Translations under genes and position numbers: made by a program
In this document: piece after piece, positions 20,332 to 28,810 of the stretch
Position numbering within the stretch: the first letter of the stretch is position 1
How the letters are laid out: each line of letters starts with the position of its first letter
Notes under the pieces: generated by a model
What the model was told of the DNA's origin: nothing
What the model saw: the letters and a program-made list of their open reading frames with translations, nothing else
The model's database searches: none
Source: Bordetella petrii
Lineage (GTDB): Bacteria > Pseudomonadota > Gammaproteobacteria > Burkholderiales > Burkholderiaceae_B
Reading direction: 5' to 3'
Assembly (NCBI GenBank): GCA_017745595.1
Contig: WMBV01000020.1
Coordinates: 1 to 64,000 of the forward strand
DNA length: 64,000 bases

Positions 20332-20365
20332 CGCACGGACATTTTCGTTCGCTGCCCGGCCTGCC

Positions 20366-22828
20366 GTGCGCGCCACGGCCTACGCTGTGCGCTTTGCGGA
20401 GGCGAAGATCGTCGGGCGTCTGTTCCTGCTGGGCCTGGTGGCCGGCACTGCCGTGGTGCAGCACTTGCCGGCCCTGCCGCAGGCGGGCTGGCCATGGGCG
20501 GCTTTACTGCCCTGTGGCGCGGTAGCCGCCTGGCACCGGCGGCGCGGGCCGGCCCGCGGCCTGGCCGCCGCCCTGCTGGGCCTGGGTCTGGGCGCGGCAT
20601 GGGCCATCTGGCAGGGCCAGGCCCGCCTCGACGATGGCCTGGATCCCGTCCATCACGATGCGGTCACCCGCCTGGTGGTGCGCATCGCCGACTTGCCCCA
20701 GGGCGACGCCGGCGGCAGCCGGTTCATGGCGGAAACCGCGGCCGGCCGCCCCGCCGGCATTCCCGCGCGCATCGCCGTGTCGTGGCATGCGGCGGCCGGC
20801 GCGCGCTTGCCCGAACTGCTGCCGGGGCAATGGTGGCGCATGGCACTGGTGCTGCGGCACCCGCATGGCGTGCGCAATCCGCATGGACATGATGCCGAGG
20901 GCCGGCTGTTCGCCCTGGGTATCCGCGCCACCGCCACGGTGCGCGGCGTGCCCAGGCTGCTGGGCGACGAGCCGTGGTCCGATGCCGGCGTGGCCATCGA
21001 GCGGGTGCGCCATCATGTGCGCCGGGGTATGCGGCAGGCGCTGGGCGAGCGCCGCTATGCCCCCGTGCTGATCGCCCTGGCCATGGGCGACCAGGCCGGC
21101 GTGGCGCGCGACGATTGGCAGATCTTCAACCGCAGCGGCATTACGCATCTGGTGTCGATCAGCGGCATGCACGTGACGCTGATCGCGGGCCTGGGCGGCG
21201 CCTTGGCGGCGTTCGCCTGGCGGCGGGGCCGCTGGCGGGGCGCCGGCCTGCCGGAGTGGCTGCCGGCGCAGGTGGCCGGCGCGGCGGCGGCCTTGGGGGT
21301 GGCGCTGCTGTACTGCCTGCTGGCGGGATGGGGCGTGCCGGCGCGCCGCACCTTCTTCATGCTGGCGGTGGTGGCCCTGGCGGCCATGGCGCGCCTGCCG
21401 CTGTCGCCCTCGCGCATTCTGCTGCTGGCCGCCGGGGCGGTCGTCGTGTTCGATCCCTGGGCCACCCTGGCGCCGGGGTTCTGGCTGTCGTTCGGCGCGG
21501 TGGCGATTCTGCTGCGCGTGGCGGTCGCGGCGGGCGGCCCGCGGCCCCCAACCTGGCGCGCCCGCGTGGCGGCGCTGCTGCGCGAATTCGGCCACGTCCA
21601 AATGGCCGTCACGCTGGGCCTGGTCCCGCTGTTGGCGCACCTGATGCAGCAGGTGTCGCTGGGGTCGCCGCTGGCCAATGTGTTCGCGATTCCCATCGTC
21701 ACTTTCCTGGTGACGCCCTTGGCGTTGCTGTGCGCCGCGTTCGGCGCGGTGCCCTGGCTGGCATTGCCGGCCCGCGTCTGCGGCATTGCGGGCCACGCCA
21801 TTTTCGACTGGACCATGGCGCCGGTGGCCTGGATAGGCGCGTCGCGCTGGGCGGTGCTGGACGTGCCCGCCGCGCCCGCGGCGCTGCTGGTGCTGGCGCT
21901 GGCGGGCGTGGCGTGGGCTTTGCAGCCGCCGGGCTGGCCCGCCCGCGCGGCCGGCTGGCTGCTGTTGTTGCCCATGCTGTGCTGGCGGCCCGAGCGGCCG
22001 GCGCCCGGGTATTGGACGATCACCGCGCTCGACGTGGGGCAGGGCAGCGCGCTGGTGATCGAAACCGCCAGCCAGGCCTGGCTGTTCGATACCGGGCCGC
22101 GCCAGGGCGAGGCCATGGATGCGGGTGCCCGCGTCGTGGCGCCATTCCTGCGCGCCCGCGGGCACCGGCGCCTGGCGGGCCTGGTGGTGTCGCACGCCGA
22201 CCTGGACCATGCCGGCGGGCTGGGCAGTGTGCTGGCCGCCATTCCGGTAGAACAAGCCTATGCGTCGTTCGACCTGCCCGCGTTCCTGCGCACCCAGGCC
22301 GATGGGGCGAGCCGCGCGGCCCAGGCGCATTTGCCGTCCGGGGCGCGGCGCTGCCAGGCCGGGCAGGCGTGGCAGGTGGACGGCGTGGAATTCCGCTTCC
22401 TGCACCCGCCGCGGCCGGCGCAGGCGCGTCCGGGGCAGGGCAATGTGCACAGTTGCGTGCTGTGGGTGCGCGGGCATGCGCATGCGGCCCTGCTGCCGGG
22501 GGACATCGGCGCGGCACAGGAACGCGAATTGGCGCCCGGCTTGCCGCGCGCCGACCTGGTGGTGGCGCCTCACCATGGCTCGGCCACGTCGTCCAGCCCC
22601 GCGCTGATCGGGGCGGCGGCCGCCACGCACGTGATTGCGCAGGCCGGCTATCTGAATCGCTTCCGCCACCCGGCGCCGCCGGTGCAGGCTCGCTGGCAGC
22701 GCGCCGGGGCGATGTTCTGGCGCACCGACCGCCACGGCGCGGTCGCGGTCATGTCCAGCGCGACGGGCCTGGCCGCGCGGGCCGAGTCGCTGGCCGCCCG
22801 GCGCTATTGGCATCTCGCCGCCCCTTGA
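20366..22828 (+). CDS. DNA internalization protein ComEC/Rec2
   Basis: Inner-membrane channel protein for uptake of single-stranded DNA in natural transformation. About 820 residues: an N-terminal region with membrane helices and a DUF4131-like soluble domain, a central multi-helix competence domain (around GITHLVSISGMHVTLIAG), and a C-terminal metallo-beta-lactamase-like domain (LDVGQGSALVIET, VVSHADLDHAGG, LLPGDIG, VAPHHGSATSS). There is no suitable ATG; GTG at 20366 is chosen, with a second GTG seven codons later as alternative. No other competence genes are nearby, so function in transformation is inference. Confidence 0.88.
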   Translation: MRATAYAVRFAEAKIVGRLFLLGLVAGTAVVQHLPALPQAGWPWAALLPCGAVAAWHRRRGPARGLAAALLGLGLGAAWAIWQGQARLDDGLDPVHHDAVTRLVVRIADLPQGDAGGSRFMAETAAGRPAGIPARIAVSWHAAAGARLPELLPGQWWRMALVLRHPHGVRNPHGHDAEGRLFALGIRATATVRGVPRLLGDEPWSDAGVAIERVRHHVRRGMRQALGERRYAPVLIALAMGDQAGVARDDWQIFNRSGITHLVSISGMHVTLIAGLGGALAAFAWRRGRWRGAGLPEWLPAQVAGAAAALGVALLYCLLAGWGVPARRTFFMLAVVALAAMARLPLSPSRILLLAAGAVVVFDPWATLAPGFWLSFGAVAILLRVAVAAGGPRPPTWRARVAALLREFGHVQMAVTLGLVPLLAHLMQQVSLGSPLANVFAIPIVTFLVTPLALLCAAFGAVPWLALPARVCGIAGHAIFDWTMAPVAWIGASRWAVLDVPAAPAALLVLALAGVAWALQPPGWPARAAGWLLLLPMLCWRPERPAPGYWTITALDVGQGSALVIETASQAWLFDTGPRQGEAMDAGARVVAPFLRARGHRRLAGLVVSHADLDHAGGLGSVLAAIPVEQAYASFDLPAFLRTQADGASRAAQAHLPSGARRCQAGQAWQVDGVEFRFLHPPRPAQARPGQGNVHSCVLWVRGHAHAALLPGDIGAAQERELAPGLPRADLVVAPHHGSATSSSPALIGAAAATHVIAQAGYLNRFRHPAPPVQARWQRAGAMFWRTDRHGAVAVMSSATGLAARAESLAARRYWHLAAP

Positions 22829-22878
22829 ACGGGCTGCTATAAGATGGTCTTTTTTTGCGCGCAGCGGCCGGAGCCTTC

Positions 22879-23814
22879 ATGCTGGAACCTCGATTCGATT
22901 TCGTCACTTGTGCCAGCCCGGCAGGCTTGCACCGCATGGCCTACGCCGAATGGGGCGATCCCGGCAACGACAGAGTGCTGCTGTGCGTGCATGGCCTGAC
23001 GCGCACCGGGCGCGATTTCGATTCCCTGGCCCGGCGGCTGGCCGGCGACTTCCGCGTGGTGTGCCCCGACGTGGTAGGCCGTGGCCGCTCCGACTGGCTG
23101 ACCGCCCCGGCGTTCTATACCGTGCCGCAGTACGTCTCCGACATGGTGACCCTGATCGCGCGCCTGCGGCCGGCCTCGCTGGCCTGGGTGGGCACGTCGA
23201 TGGGCGGGCTGATCGGCCTGGCGCTGGCGGGCGCGGCCGCCTATGCGCGCCTGGCGCGCGGCGCGCAGCCCAACGGCCGGGCCTGGCCCGATCATCCCGA
23301 CATACGCCTGGACCACATGGTGCTCAATGACGTGGGGCCCAGGCTCGAGCCCGCCGCGCTGGGCCGCATCGGCCAGTATGTCGGCGAACCCGGCCAGTTC
23401 GATTCCTTCGCGCAGGCCGTCGATGCCGTGCGCCAGGTGTCGGCGCCGTTCGGGCCGCATTCCGATGCGCAATGGGAAACCCTGGCGCGCCACGTTTATG
23501 TCGAGCGCGACGGCAAGTGGGTCAAGCACTACGACTTGAACCTGGCCCAGCCGCTGGCGGCGCAGACCGCCGATGCGTATGCGGCGGGCGAACAGATACT
23601 GTGGCGCTCATACGAGACGCTGGAGTGTCCGGTGCTGATCCTGCGTGGCGCGCAATCCGACCTGCTGACGACAGACACGGCGGCGGAAATGCTGGCGCGC
23701 AACCGGCACGCCCGCCTGATCGAGGTGAACGGGGTAGGGCATGCGCCCACCCTCATGGACGAGGCCCAGATCGAGCCGGTGGCGCGCTTTCTGCTGGAGC
23801 GCCCGCAGGCCTGA
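22879..23814 (+). CDS. alpha/beta hydrolase
   Basis: A 311-residue alpha/beta-fold hydrolase. It shows the oxyanion segment CVHGLTRTG, the nucleophile elbow GTSMGG, an acidic residue in the ILRGAQSDLL strand and a catalytic His in GVGHAPTLMD. The ATG at MLEPRFDFV is preferred over a TTG eight codons upstream. It sits 50 bases after comEC and 31 before the rnm-like gene. The substrate is unknown; it resembles esterase or hydrolase entries with a large lid rather than a defined pathway enzyme. Confidence 0.82.
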   Translation: MLEPRFDFVTCASPAGLHRMAYAEWGDPGNDRVLLCVHGLTRTGRDFDSLARRLAGDFRVVCPDVVGRGRSDWLTAPAFYTVPQYVSDMVTLIARLRPASLAWVGTSMGGLIGLALAGAAAYARLARGAQPNGRAWPDHPDIRLDHMVLNDVGPRLEPAALGRIGQYVGEPGQFDSFAQAVDAVRQVSAPFGPHSDAQWETLARHVYVERDGKWVKHYDLNLAQPLAAQTADAYAAGEQILWRSYETLECPVLILRGAQSDLLTTDTAAEMLARNRHARLIEVNGVGHAPTLMDEAQIEPVARFLLERPQA

Positions 23815-23845
23815 ACAAGGCGGGCCACCGCCGTACAATAAGGGC

Positions 23846-24688
23846 ATGCAAGTTGTTCCGAATGTCGATCTGCACTGCCATTCCACCGTGTCCGACGGCG
23901 TGCTGCCGCCGGCCGAGGTGGCGGCGCGCGCGCACGCCAACGGTGTCGATGCCTGGGCCCTGACCGACCACGACGAAGTGAGTGGCCTGGCGCAGGCCGG
24001 CCGCACGGCCCGCGAGTTGGGTATGCGGTTCATCACCGGCACCGAAATCTCGGTAACCTGGGCCGGGCAAACGGTACATATCGTGGGCCTGGGGTTCGAT
24101 GCCGACAACCCCGACCTGGTGCAAGGCCTGCGGGCCACGCGCGCGGGCCGCGCCGAGCGCGCCCGCCGCATGGGGCAGCGGCTGGCCGACATGGGCATTC
24201 CCGGCGCCTACGAAGGCGCCTTGCCGTTCGCCGGCAATCCCGATCTGGTCAGCCGTACGCATTTCGCGCGCTACCTGGTCCAGGCGGGCTATTGCCCCGA
24301 TGTGCAGACGGTATTCAACAAGTACCTGGGCGACGACCGTCCCGGCCACGTGCCCATGCAATGGGCCGCGCTGGCCGATGCCGTGGGCTGGATCCGCGCG
24401 GCGGGCGGGCGCGCCGTCATCGCGCATCCGGGCCGCTACAAATATTCGACGCTGCAGTTCGGCGCGCTGTTCGACGAGTTCCTGCAGTGCGGCGGCGTCG
24501 GCATCGAGGTCACCACCGGCAGCCATACCGCCGACGAGGCCCGGCATTACGCGGGCGTGGCGCGGCGCTATGGTTTCCTGGCCTCGCGCGGATCCGATTT
24601 CCACAGTCCGCGCGAAAGCCGCGTCGACCTCGGCTCGCTGCCGCCGCTGCCCGACGACTTGAAGCCGGTCTGGCACGACTGGTTCTGA
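23846..24688 (+). CDS. rnm: PHP-domain 5'-3' exoribonuclease (RNase AM / YciV family)
   Basis: Polymerase-and-histidinol-phosphatase (PHP) domain enzyme with the metal ligands DLHCHST (8-14) and TDHDE (40-44), HPGRYK around 194 and SRGSDFHSP near 250. The order of segments, including HIVGLGFD, SRTHFARYLV and KYLGDDRPGHVP, matches E. coli YciV/RNase AM, which trims the 5' end of 23S rRNA and degrades short RNAs. Length is 280 residues. It precedes greB by 7 bases. Confidence 0.87.
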   Translation: MQVVPNVDLHCHSTVSDGVLPPAEVAARAHANGVDAWALTDHDEVSGLAQAGRTARELGMRFITGTEISVTWAGQTVHIVGLGFDADNPDLVQGLRATRAGRAERARRMGQRLADMGIPGAYEGALPFAGNPDLVSRTHFARYLVQAGYCPDVQTVFNKYLGDDRPGHVPMQWAALADAVGWIRAAGGRAVIAHPGRYKYSTLQFGALFDEFLQCGGVGIEVTTGSHTADEARHYAGVARRYGFLASRGSDFHSPRESRVDLGSLPPLPDDLKPVWHDWF

Positions 24689-24695
24689 GGCTGCC

Positions 24696-25253
24696 ATGAA
24701 CAAGGCTTTTGTCAAAGAGTCGGACCGCGACGACGACGATGACCTGCCCGAAGCGCAGGCATTGCCCGCCGGCACCCGCAACTACATGACGCCCGCCGGC
24801 TATGCGCGCCTGCGCGACGAGCTGGCGCAACTGATGAATGTCGAGCGCCCGGCCGTGGTGCAGGTGGTGTCCTGGGCCGCGTCCAATGGCGACCGTTCCG
24901 AGAACGGCGACTACCTGTACGGCAAGAAGCGCCTGCGGGAGATCGACCGGCGCATGCGCTTCCTGACCAAGCGGCTCGACATCGCCGAGGTCGTCGATCC
25001 TTCGGTGCAGCCCAACCGCGACCAGGTGTTCTTCGGCGCCACGGTCACGTACCTGGACAAGGCCGGCGAAACCCATGCCGTGACCATCGTGGGCGTCGAC
25101 GAGGCCGAGCCCCTGGCCGGCAAGATCAGCTGGATCTCGCCCGTGGCGCGCGCGCTGATCAAGGCGCGCGAAGGCGACACCGTCGTCTTGCGCACCCCCG
25201 GCGGAGTCGAAGAACTGGACATCCTGGAAGTTCGGTATCCGGACCCGGCCTGA
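24696..25253 (+). CDS. greB: transcription elongation factor GreB
   Basis: Rescues backtracked RNA polymerase by stimulating transcript cleavage through the secondary channel. The 185-residue protein has an acidic N-terminal extension (residues 8-17, mostly Asp), the coiled coil with the NGDRSENGDYLYGKKRLREI segment at its tip, and a C-terminal FKBP-like domain (GATVTYLD to LEVRY). The YGKKRLREID run separates GreB from GreA. It ends this rightward run. Confidence 0.95.
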   Translation: MNKAFVKESDRDDDDDLPEAQALPAGTRNYMTPAGYARLRDELAQLMNVERPAVVQVVSWAASNGDRSENGDYLYGKKRLREIDRRMRFLTKRLDIAEVVDPSVQPNRDQVFFGATVTYLDKAGETHAVTIVGVDEAEPLAGKISWISPVARALIKAREGDTVVLRTPGGVEELDILEVRYPDPA

Positions 25254-25281
25254 TCGCGCGCGTGTCGCCGCCAGTGTCGCC

Positions 25282-25392
25282 AGGTGTCAGGCTCCGCAGG
25301 TGCCTGACACCGCCGTGTTGGGGATGCCACGGCCTAGGTCGGTGTCTGACACCCTTCGGGAGTCAGACACCTTGTATCCTGAGTCAGACACC
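25282..25392. repeat. palindromic repeat cluster 2
   Basis: A 30-base element at 25282-25311 (arms GGTGTCAGGC/GCCTGACACC) faces an inverted-type 32-base element at 25341-25372 (GGTGTCTGAC/GTCAGACACC), followed by a half element GAGTCAGACACC at 25381-25392. It lies between the convergent greB and dctP. Confidence 0.93.
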
Positions 25393-25437
25393 CGCAATGC
25401 CGCGGCCCAGGCCGGTGCCTGGCGCGTCGCGTTGCCC

Positions 25438-25470
25438 AAAAAAACACGGACGCCGATGCCGGCGTCCGTG
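25438..25470 (-). terminator. intrinsic terminator of the dctQMP operon
   Basis: Ten-base perfect arms CACGGACGCC and GGCGTCCGTG around a six-base loop. On the minus strand the hairpin runs straight into seven T residues. It lies about 70 bases after the dctP stop. Confidence 0.93.
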
Positions 25471-25540
25471 CTGGAGGCGGGATTCTGGTGCCCGTCCTTC
25501 CGTTGGCGGCGGGTGCCGCCGTTCTCCCCTGGGCTGCTGC

Positions 25541-26569
25541 TTATTTCTTGCGGGCCGCGATCGATTTTTCGGCCAGGTCGACCAGTTCGTTGCCGACGCG
25601 CGGCTTCCACTTGTCATAGACCGGCTTGGTGGCTTTCACGAAGGCCGCGTGCTGTGCTTCGGTCAGCGAAGTCACGGTCACGCCATGGCCTTCGATTTCT
25701 TTCAGCAGCGACGGGTCTTCGGGCGTGACGCCCTTGCGCGCGATGGCGATTTCTTTCTTGCCGGCTTCCAGCGCGGCTTCGCGCACGATCTTGCGGTCGG
25801 CCTCCGACCACGATTCCCAGACTTCGCGATTCACCACGAACACCAGCGGATCGGCCACGTAGTTCCACAACGTCAGGTATTTCTGGGCCACGTCATACAG
25901 CTTGGCGCCGGTATAGATGGACAAGGGGTTTTCCTGCCCGTCGACCGCGCCGCTGGCCAGCGCCGGCTGCGCGTCGGCCCAGCTCATCTGGGTGGGGTTG
26001 GCGCCCAGCGCGGTGAAGGTGTCGATGTACAGCGGCGAGCCCACCACCCGCAGCTTCAGGCCTTTCAGGTCTTCGGGCTTGGATACGACGTGGCGCGAAT
26101 TGCTGAGCTGGCGATAGCCGTTTTCGCCCCAGGCCAGCGGCACCACGCCGGCTTTCTCGATGATCTTGAACATCTCTTTGCCGACCTCGCCCTGCACCAG
26201 CGCGTCGATGGCGGCGTAGTCGGGCATCAGGAAAGGCAGCGAGAACAGGTTCAGCTGCTTCACCTGAGGCGACCAGTTGATGGTAGAGCCCACCGCCATG
26301 TCGATCACGCCCTGGCGGATGGCGGTGAATTCGCGCGTCTGGTCGCCCTGGACCAGCGACGTGCCCGGGTACACCTTGATGTTGATGCGGCCATCGGTGC
26401 GTTCGCGCACCAGGTCCGACCACATCTGCGCGCCCTGGCCCCACGGGAAGGTCGTGCCCACCACGATGGACAGCTTGTATTCCGGCTTGTAGTTCTGCGC
26501 CAGGGCCGGCGCCATGGCCAGCGTGGCGGCCGCGCAGAGTGCGGCGCCGATCATGTTGCGTAGCTTCAT
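25541..26569 (-). CDS. TRAP transporter substrate-binding protein (DctP family)
   Basis: Periplasmic solute receptor of a tripartite ATP-independent periplasmic transporter. An Ala-rich signal peptide ending ALA (residues 23-25) is followed by the mature domain with TREFTAIRQGVIDMAVGS, LKGLKLRVVGSPLY (carrying the carboxylate-binding arginine) and SWADAQPALASGAVDGQENP, hallmarks of DctP proteins. It is 342 residues. It is last in the dctQ-dctM-dctP order, 51 bases after dctM. The ligand is probably a carboxylic acid but cannot be named. Confidence 0.9.
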   Translation of the reverse strand: MKLRNMIGAALCAAATLAMAPALAQNYKPEYKLSIVVGTTFPWGQGAQMWSDLVRERTDGRINIKVYPGTSLVQGDQTREFTAIRQGVIDMAVGSTINWSPQVKQLNLFSLPFLMPDYAAIDALVQGEVGKEMFKIIEKAGVVPLAWGENGYRQLSNSRHVVSKPEDLKGLKLRVVGSPLYIDTFTALGANPTQMSWADAQPALASGAVDGQENPLSIYTGAKLYDVAQKYLTLWNYVADPLVFVVNREVWESWSEADRKIVREAALEAGKKEIAIARKGVTPEDPSLLKEIEGHGVTVTSLTEAQHAAFVKATKPVYDKWKPRVGNELVDLAEKSIAARKK

Positions 26570-26620
26570 TGAGTTCTCCTCGCGATATGGCGTTTGTTGA
26601 TTATGAAGACGGGCCGTGCG

Positions 26621-27919
26621 TCAGTAGCCCAGATGATGCGGCAGCCACAGGGCCAGTTGCGGAAACACCAGCACCGCGACCAGCACCAGGAACATCGCGC
26701 CCAGCAGCCACAGGACCCACGGAATGGTCGATTCCATGGGCACGCGGGCAATGCGGCAGGACACCATCAGATTGACGGCCAGGGGCGGCGTGAACTGGCC
26801 CAGCGCTACCTTCAGCGTCAGGATCACGCCGAACCAGACCGGGTCCCAGCCGTAGGCGTCGGCGATGGGCATGAGCAGCGGCACGAAGATCAGGAAGATC
26901 GAGATGCCGTCCAGGAACATGCCCATGGTCATCAACAGCACGATCAGCAGCGCCAGCACGCCCCATTCGCCCAGGCCCGAATTGACGATGGCGTGGGTGA
27001 TGGGGTCGATGATGCTGAGTGTGGACAGGGCCCAGGCGAAGATGCCGGCCAGCGCCACGACCATCATGATCACCGCCGACAGCTCGGCCGCCTCGCGCAG
27101 GATGATGAACAGGTCGCGCACCTTGATGGTGCGGTGGATGCACATGCCGACGAACAATCCGTAGAACACGGCGACCACGGCGGCTTCGGTGGGCGTGAAC
27201 CAGCCCAGCCGCATGCCGCCCAGGATCAGCACCGGCGCGGCCAGGCCCCAGCTGGCCTCGCGCAGGCAGGCCCAGAAGGGCGGGCGCGGCAGGTGCGCCT
27301 CGAGCATGCCCAGCTTGTGCTTGCGCGCCAGCCAGACGGCCGGCACGATCAGGGCGATGCCGGCCAGCACGCCCGGCACCATGCCCGCCGCGAACAATGC
27401 CGGCACCGACGCGCCGGGCACCAGCACCGAATAAATGATGAAAGCAATCGACGGCGGAATCAGGATGTCGGTGGCCGCGCCGGCGGCCACCACCGAGGCC
27501 GAGAACGGGCCCGGGTAGCCGGCGCGCGACATTGCGGTGATCATGACCGCGCCCACCGCGGCCGCGCAGGCCGGCCCCGAGCCGGAAATCCCGCCCAGGA
27601 ACATGGCCACGGCGATGGCGACCAGCGGCAGCATGCCCGGCCCGCGCCCCACGATGGCGATCGCCAGGTCGACCAGGCGCTTGGCCACGCCGGAACGGTC
27701 GAAGATCGAGCCCACCAGCACGAACATGGGTATGGCCAGCAATGGGTATTTGGCCAGGCCGGCGTAGAAGTTCTGCGGCACCGCCAGCAGGCCGAACCAG
27801 GCGACGTCCTGGTTGGACATGACGATCGCCAGGGTGCCGGCCACGCCCAGCGCCACGCACACGGGCACGCCGATGACCATCAGCAGCGCGAACACCACGA
27901 AGAGCAGGGTAGCGATCAT
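26621..27919 (-). CDS. TRAP transporter large permease (DctM family)
   Basis: Twelve-helix integral membrane subunit that couples sodium flow to substrate movement. The 432-residue product is hydrophobic throughout and includes GGISGSGPACAAAVG and DILIPPSIAFI, conserved DctM segments, and the FTPPLAVNLMVS motif near the end. The ATG at MIATLLFVVF overlaps the dctQ stop by four bases (ATGA), so the frame open upstream is not used. Confidence 0.93.
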   Translation of the reverse strand: MIATLLFVVFALLMVIGVPVCVALGVAGTLAIVMSNQDVAWFGLLAVPQNFYAGLAKYPLLAIPMFVLVGSIFDRSGVAKRLVDLAIAIVGRGPGMLPLVAIAVAMFLGGISGSGPACAAAVGAVMITAMSRAGYPGPFSASVVAAGAATDILIPPSIAFIIYSVLVPGASVPALFAAGMVPGVLAGIALIVPAVWLARKHKLGMLEAHLPRPPFWACLREASWGLAAPVLILGGMRLGWFTPTEAAVVAVFYGLFVGMCIHRTIKVRDLFIILREAAELSAVIMMVVALAGIFAWALSTLSIIDPITHAIVNSGLGEWGVLALLIVLLMTMGMFLDGISIFLIFVPLLMPIADAYGWDPVWFGVILTLKVALGQFTPPLAVNLMVSCRIARVPMESTIPWVLWLLGAMFLVLVAVLVFPQLALWLPHHLGY

Positions 27920-28452
27920 CGGGTGCCGCTCCGCAGGCGGCGCAAAGTGCCCAGGGTACGCAGCGCGATCGCCGCGGCCATGATGGGCAGCCAGATCGAA
28001 TACCACCAGGTGGGCACGCCGATCGCCGGCGAAGTTTCTTCGTACACGTATTCGTCGATGACCAGGCGCACCGACAGTACGGTCAGCAGGATAAAGAACA
28101 ACAGCACTACGGTATGGGCCGCCAGGGCCAGCCGCCGCTGGCGCGCGGGCGTGCCGGCGTCGGCCACGGCCTCGATGCGGATATGGTGGTTGCGCACGAA
28201 AGCGGTGCTGCCGCCGGCCATGGTCAGCACGATGAGCAGGAACACCGAGATCTCTTCCGTCCAGGCGAACGACTGGTCGGTGAAGTAGCGCACCAGCACA
28301 TTGATAAAGGTGATCAGCGCCAGCACCGCCAGGACACCGACGGCCAGCCAGTCTTCGACGGCCAGCGGCACTTTTACGGCGGGATCTTGTTCTGCGGGGA
28401 TGATGGGTTCAACCGGCTCGGCCGGTTCGACGGGGACGTCAGGGCGGGACAT
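27916..28452 (-). CDS. TRAP transporter small permease (DctQ family)
   Basis: Four-helix small membrane subunit; hydrophobic stretches lie at about 35-55, 70-90, 110-130 and 150-168 of 178 residues. FAWTEEISVFLLI is the conserved DctQ segment. A Pro/Glu/Val-rich N-terminal tail (VPVEPAEPVEPIIPAEQ) of about 30 residues is unusual. The ATG at MSRPDVPVEP is preferred over upstream TTG codons. It is the first gene of the dctQMP operon. Confidence 0.85.
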   Translation of the reverse strand: MSRPDVPVEPAEPVEPIIPAEQDPAVKVPLAVEDWLAVGVLAVLALITFINVLVRYFTDQSFAWTEEISVFLLIVLTMAGGSTAFVRNHHIRIEAVADAGTPARQRRLALAAHTVVLLFFILLTVLSVRLVIDEYVYEETSPAIGVPTWWYSIWLPIMAAAIALRTLGTLRRLRSGTR

Positions 28453-28810
28453 TGGCAACAACGGCAAGGCGGGCAAGTCAGGATCGCAGCATCCTACCGT
28501 CGGGGCGGCGGGGCGTTAGTGCGTGTTTTCCCGTGGATGCGGGGGTTTTGCAACATGCTGCGATGCCGCAAAAATGCCAATTGCCGTGCCGAGGCATAGC
28601 CCACGGCCAAGGCTTAGCACCTGTGAAACACTGTTTTTGCTGCAATGCACTAAATTAAGGGCCAACGCAGATGAATTATTTTGTAACGCGACGGACGCGG
28701 GCTACGCGCGCGGCCGACGCGGGCCTAACGGGAGCCGGCCTTCGGGGAAATCCCTGAAAAGGTAAAATCCCTGTTTTGCTTCTTTCTTACCTTCAAACGG
28801 CGCCCGCATC
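28453..28810. other. divergent intergenic region between dctQ and purL
   Basis: About 360 bases without a convincing gene. The part nearest dctQ is GC-rich; the middle (about 28570-28690) is AT-richer and probably holds the dctQ promoter, but no clear hexamer pair stood out. Short plus-strand frames here lack a ribosome binding site or any recognisable protein character. The right end carries the possible purL promoter. Confidence 0.5.
28741..28768 (+). promoter_or_regulatory. possible purL promoter
   Basis: TTCGGG at 28741-28746 and TAAAAT at 28763-28768, separated by 16 bases. This places a start about 36 bases before the purL GTG. The -35 is weak and no PurR-like operator was seen. Confidence 0.3.

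Noticed and set aside
23741-23845. Longer N terminus for the RNase AM-like protein
   Set aside because: The upstream frame overlaps the hydrolase gene and gives an Arg/Pro/Ser-rich stretch; homologs begin just before the DLHCHS motif.
25282-25392. Insertion sequence ends (terminal inverted repeats)
   Set aside because: Paired elements enclose only about 30 bases and no transposase frame; they behave as repeat units rather than the ends of an IS.
28453-28810. Purine or other riboswitch, or PurR operator, upstream of purL
   Set aside because: No recognisable aptamer core or PurR palindrome; only a weak promoter candidate.
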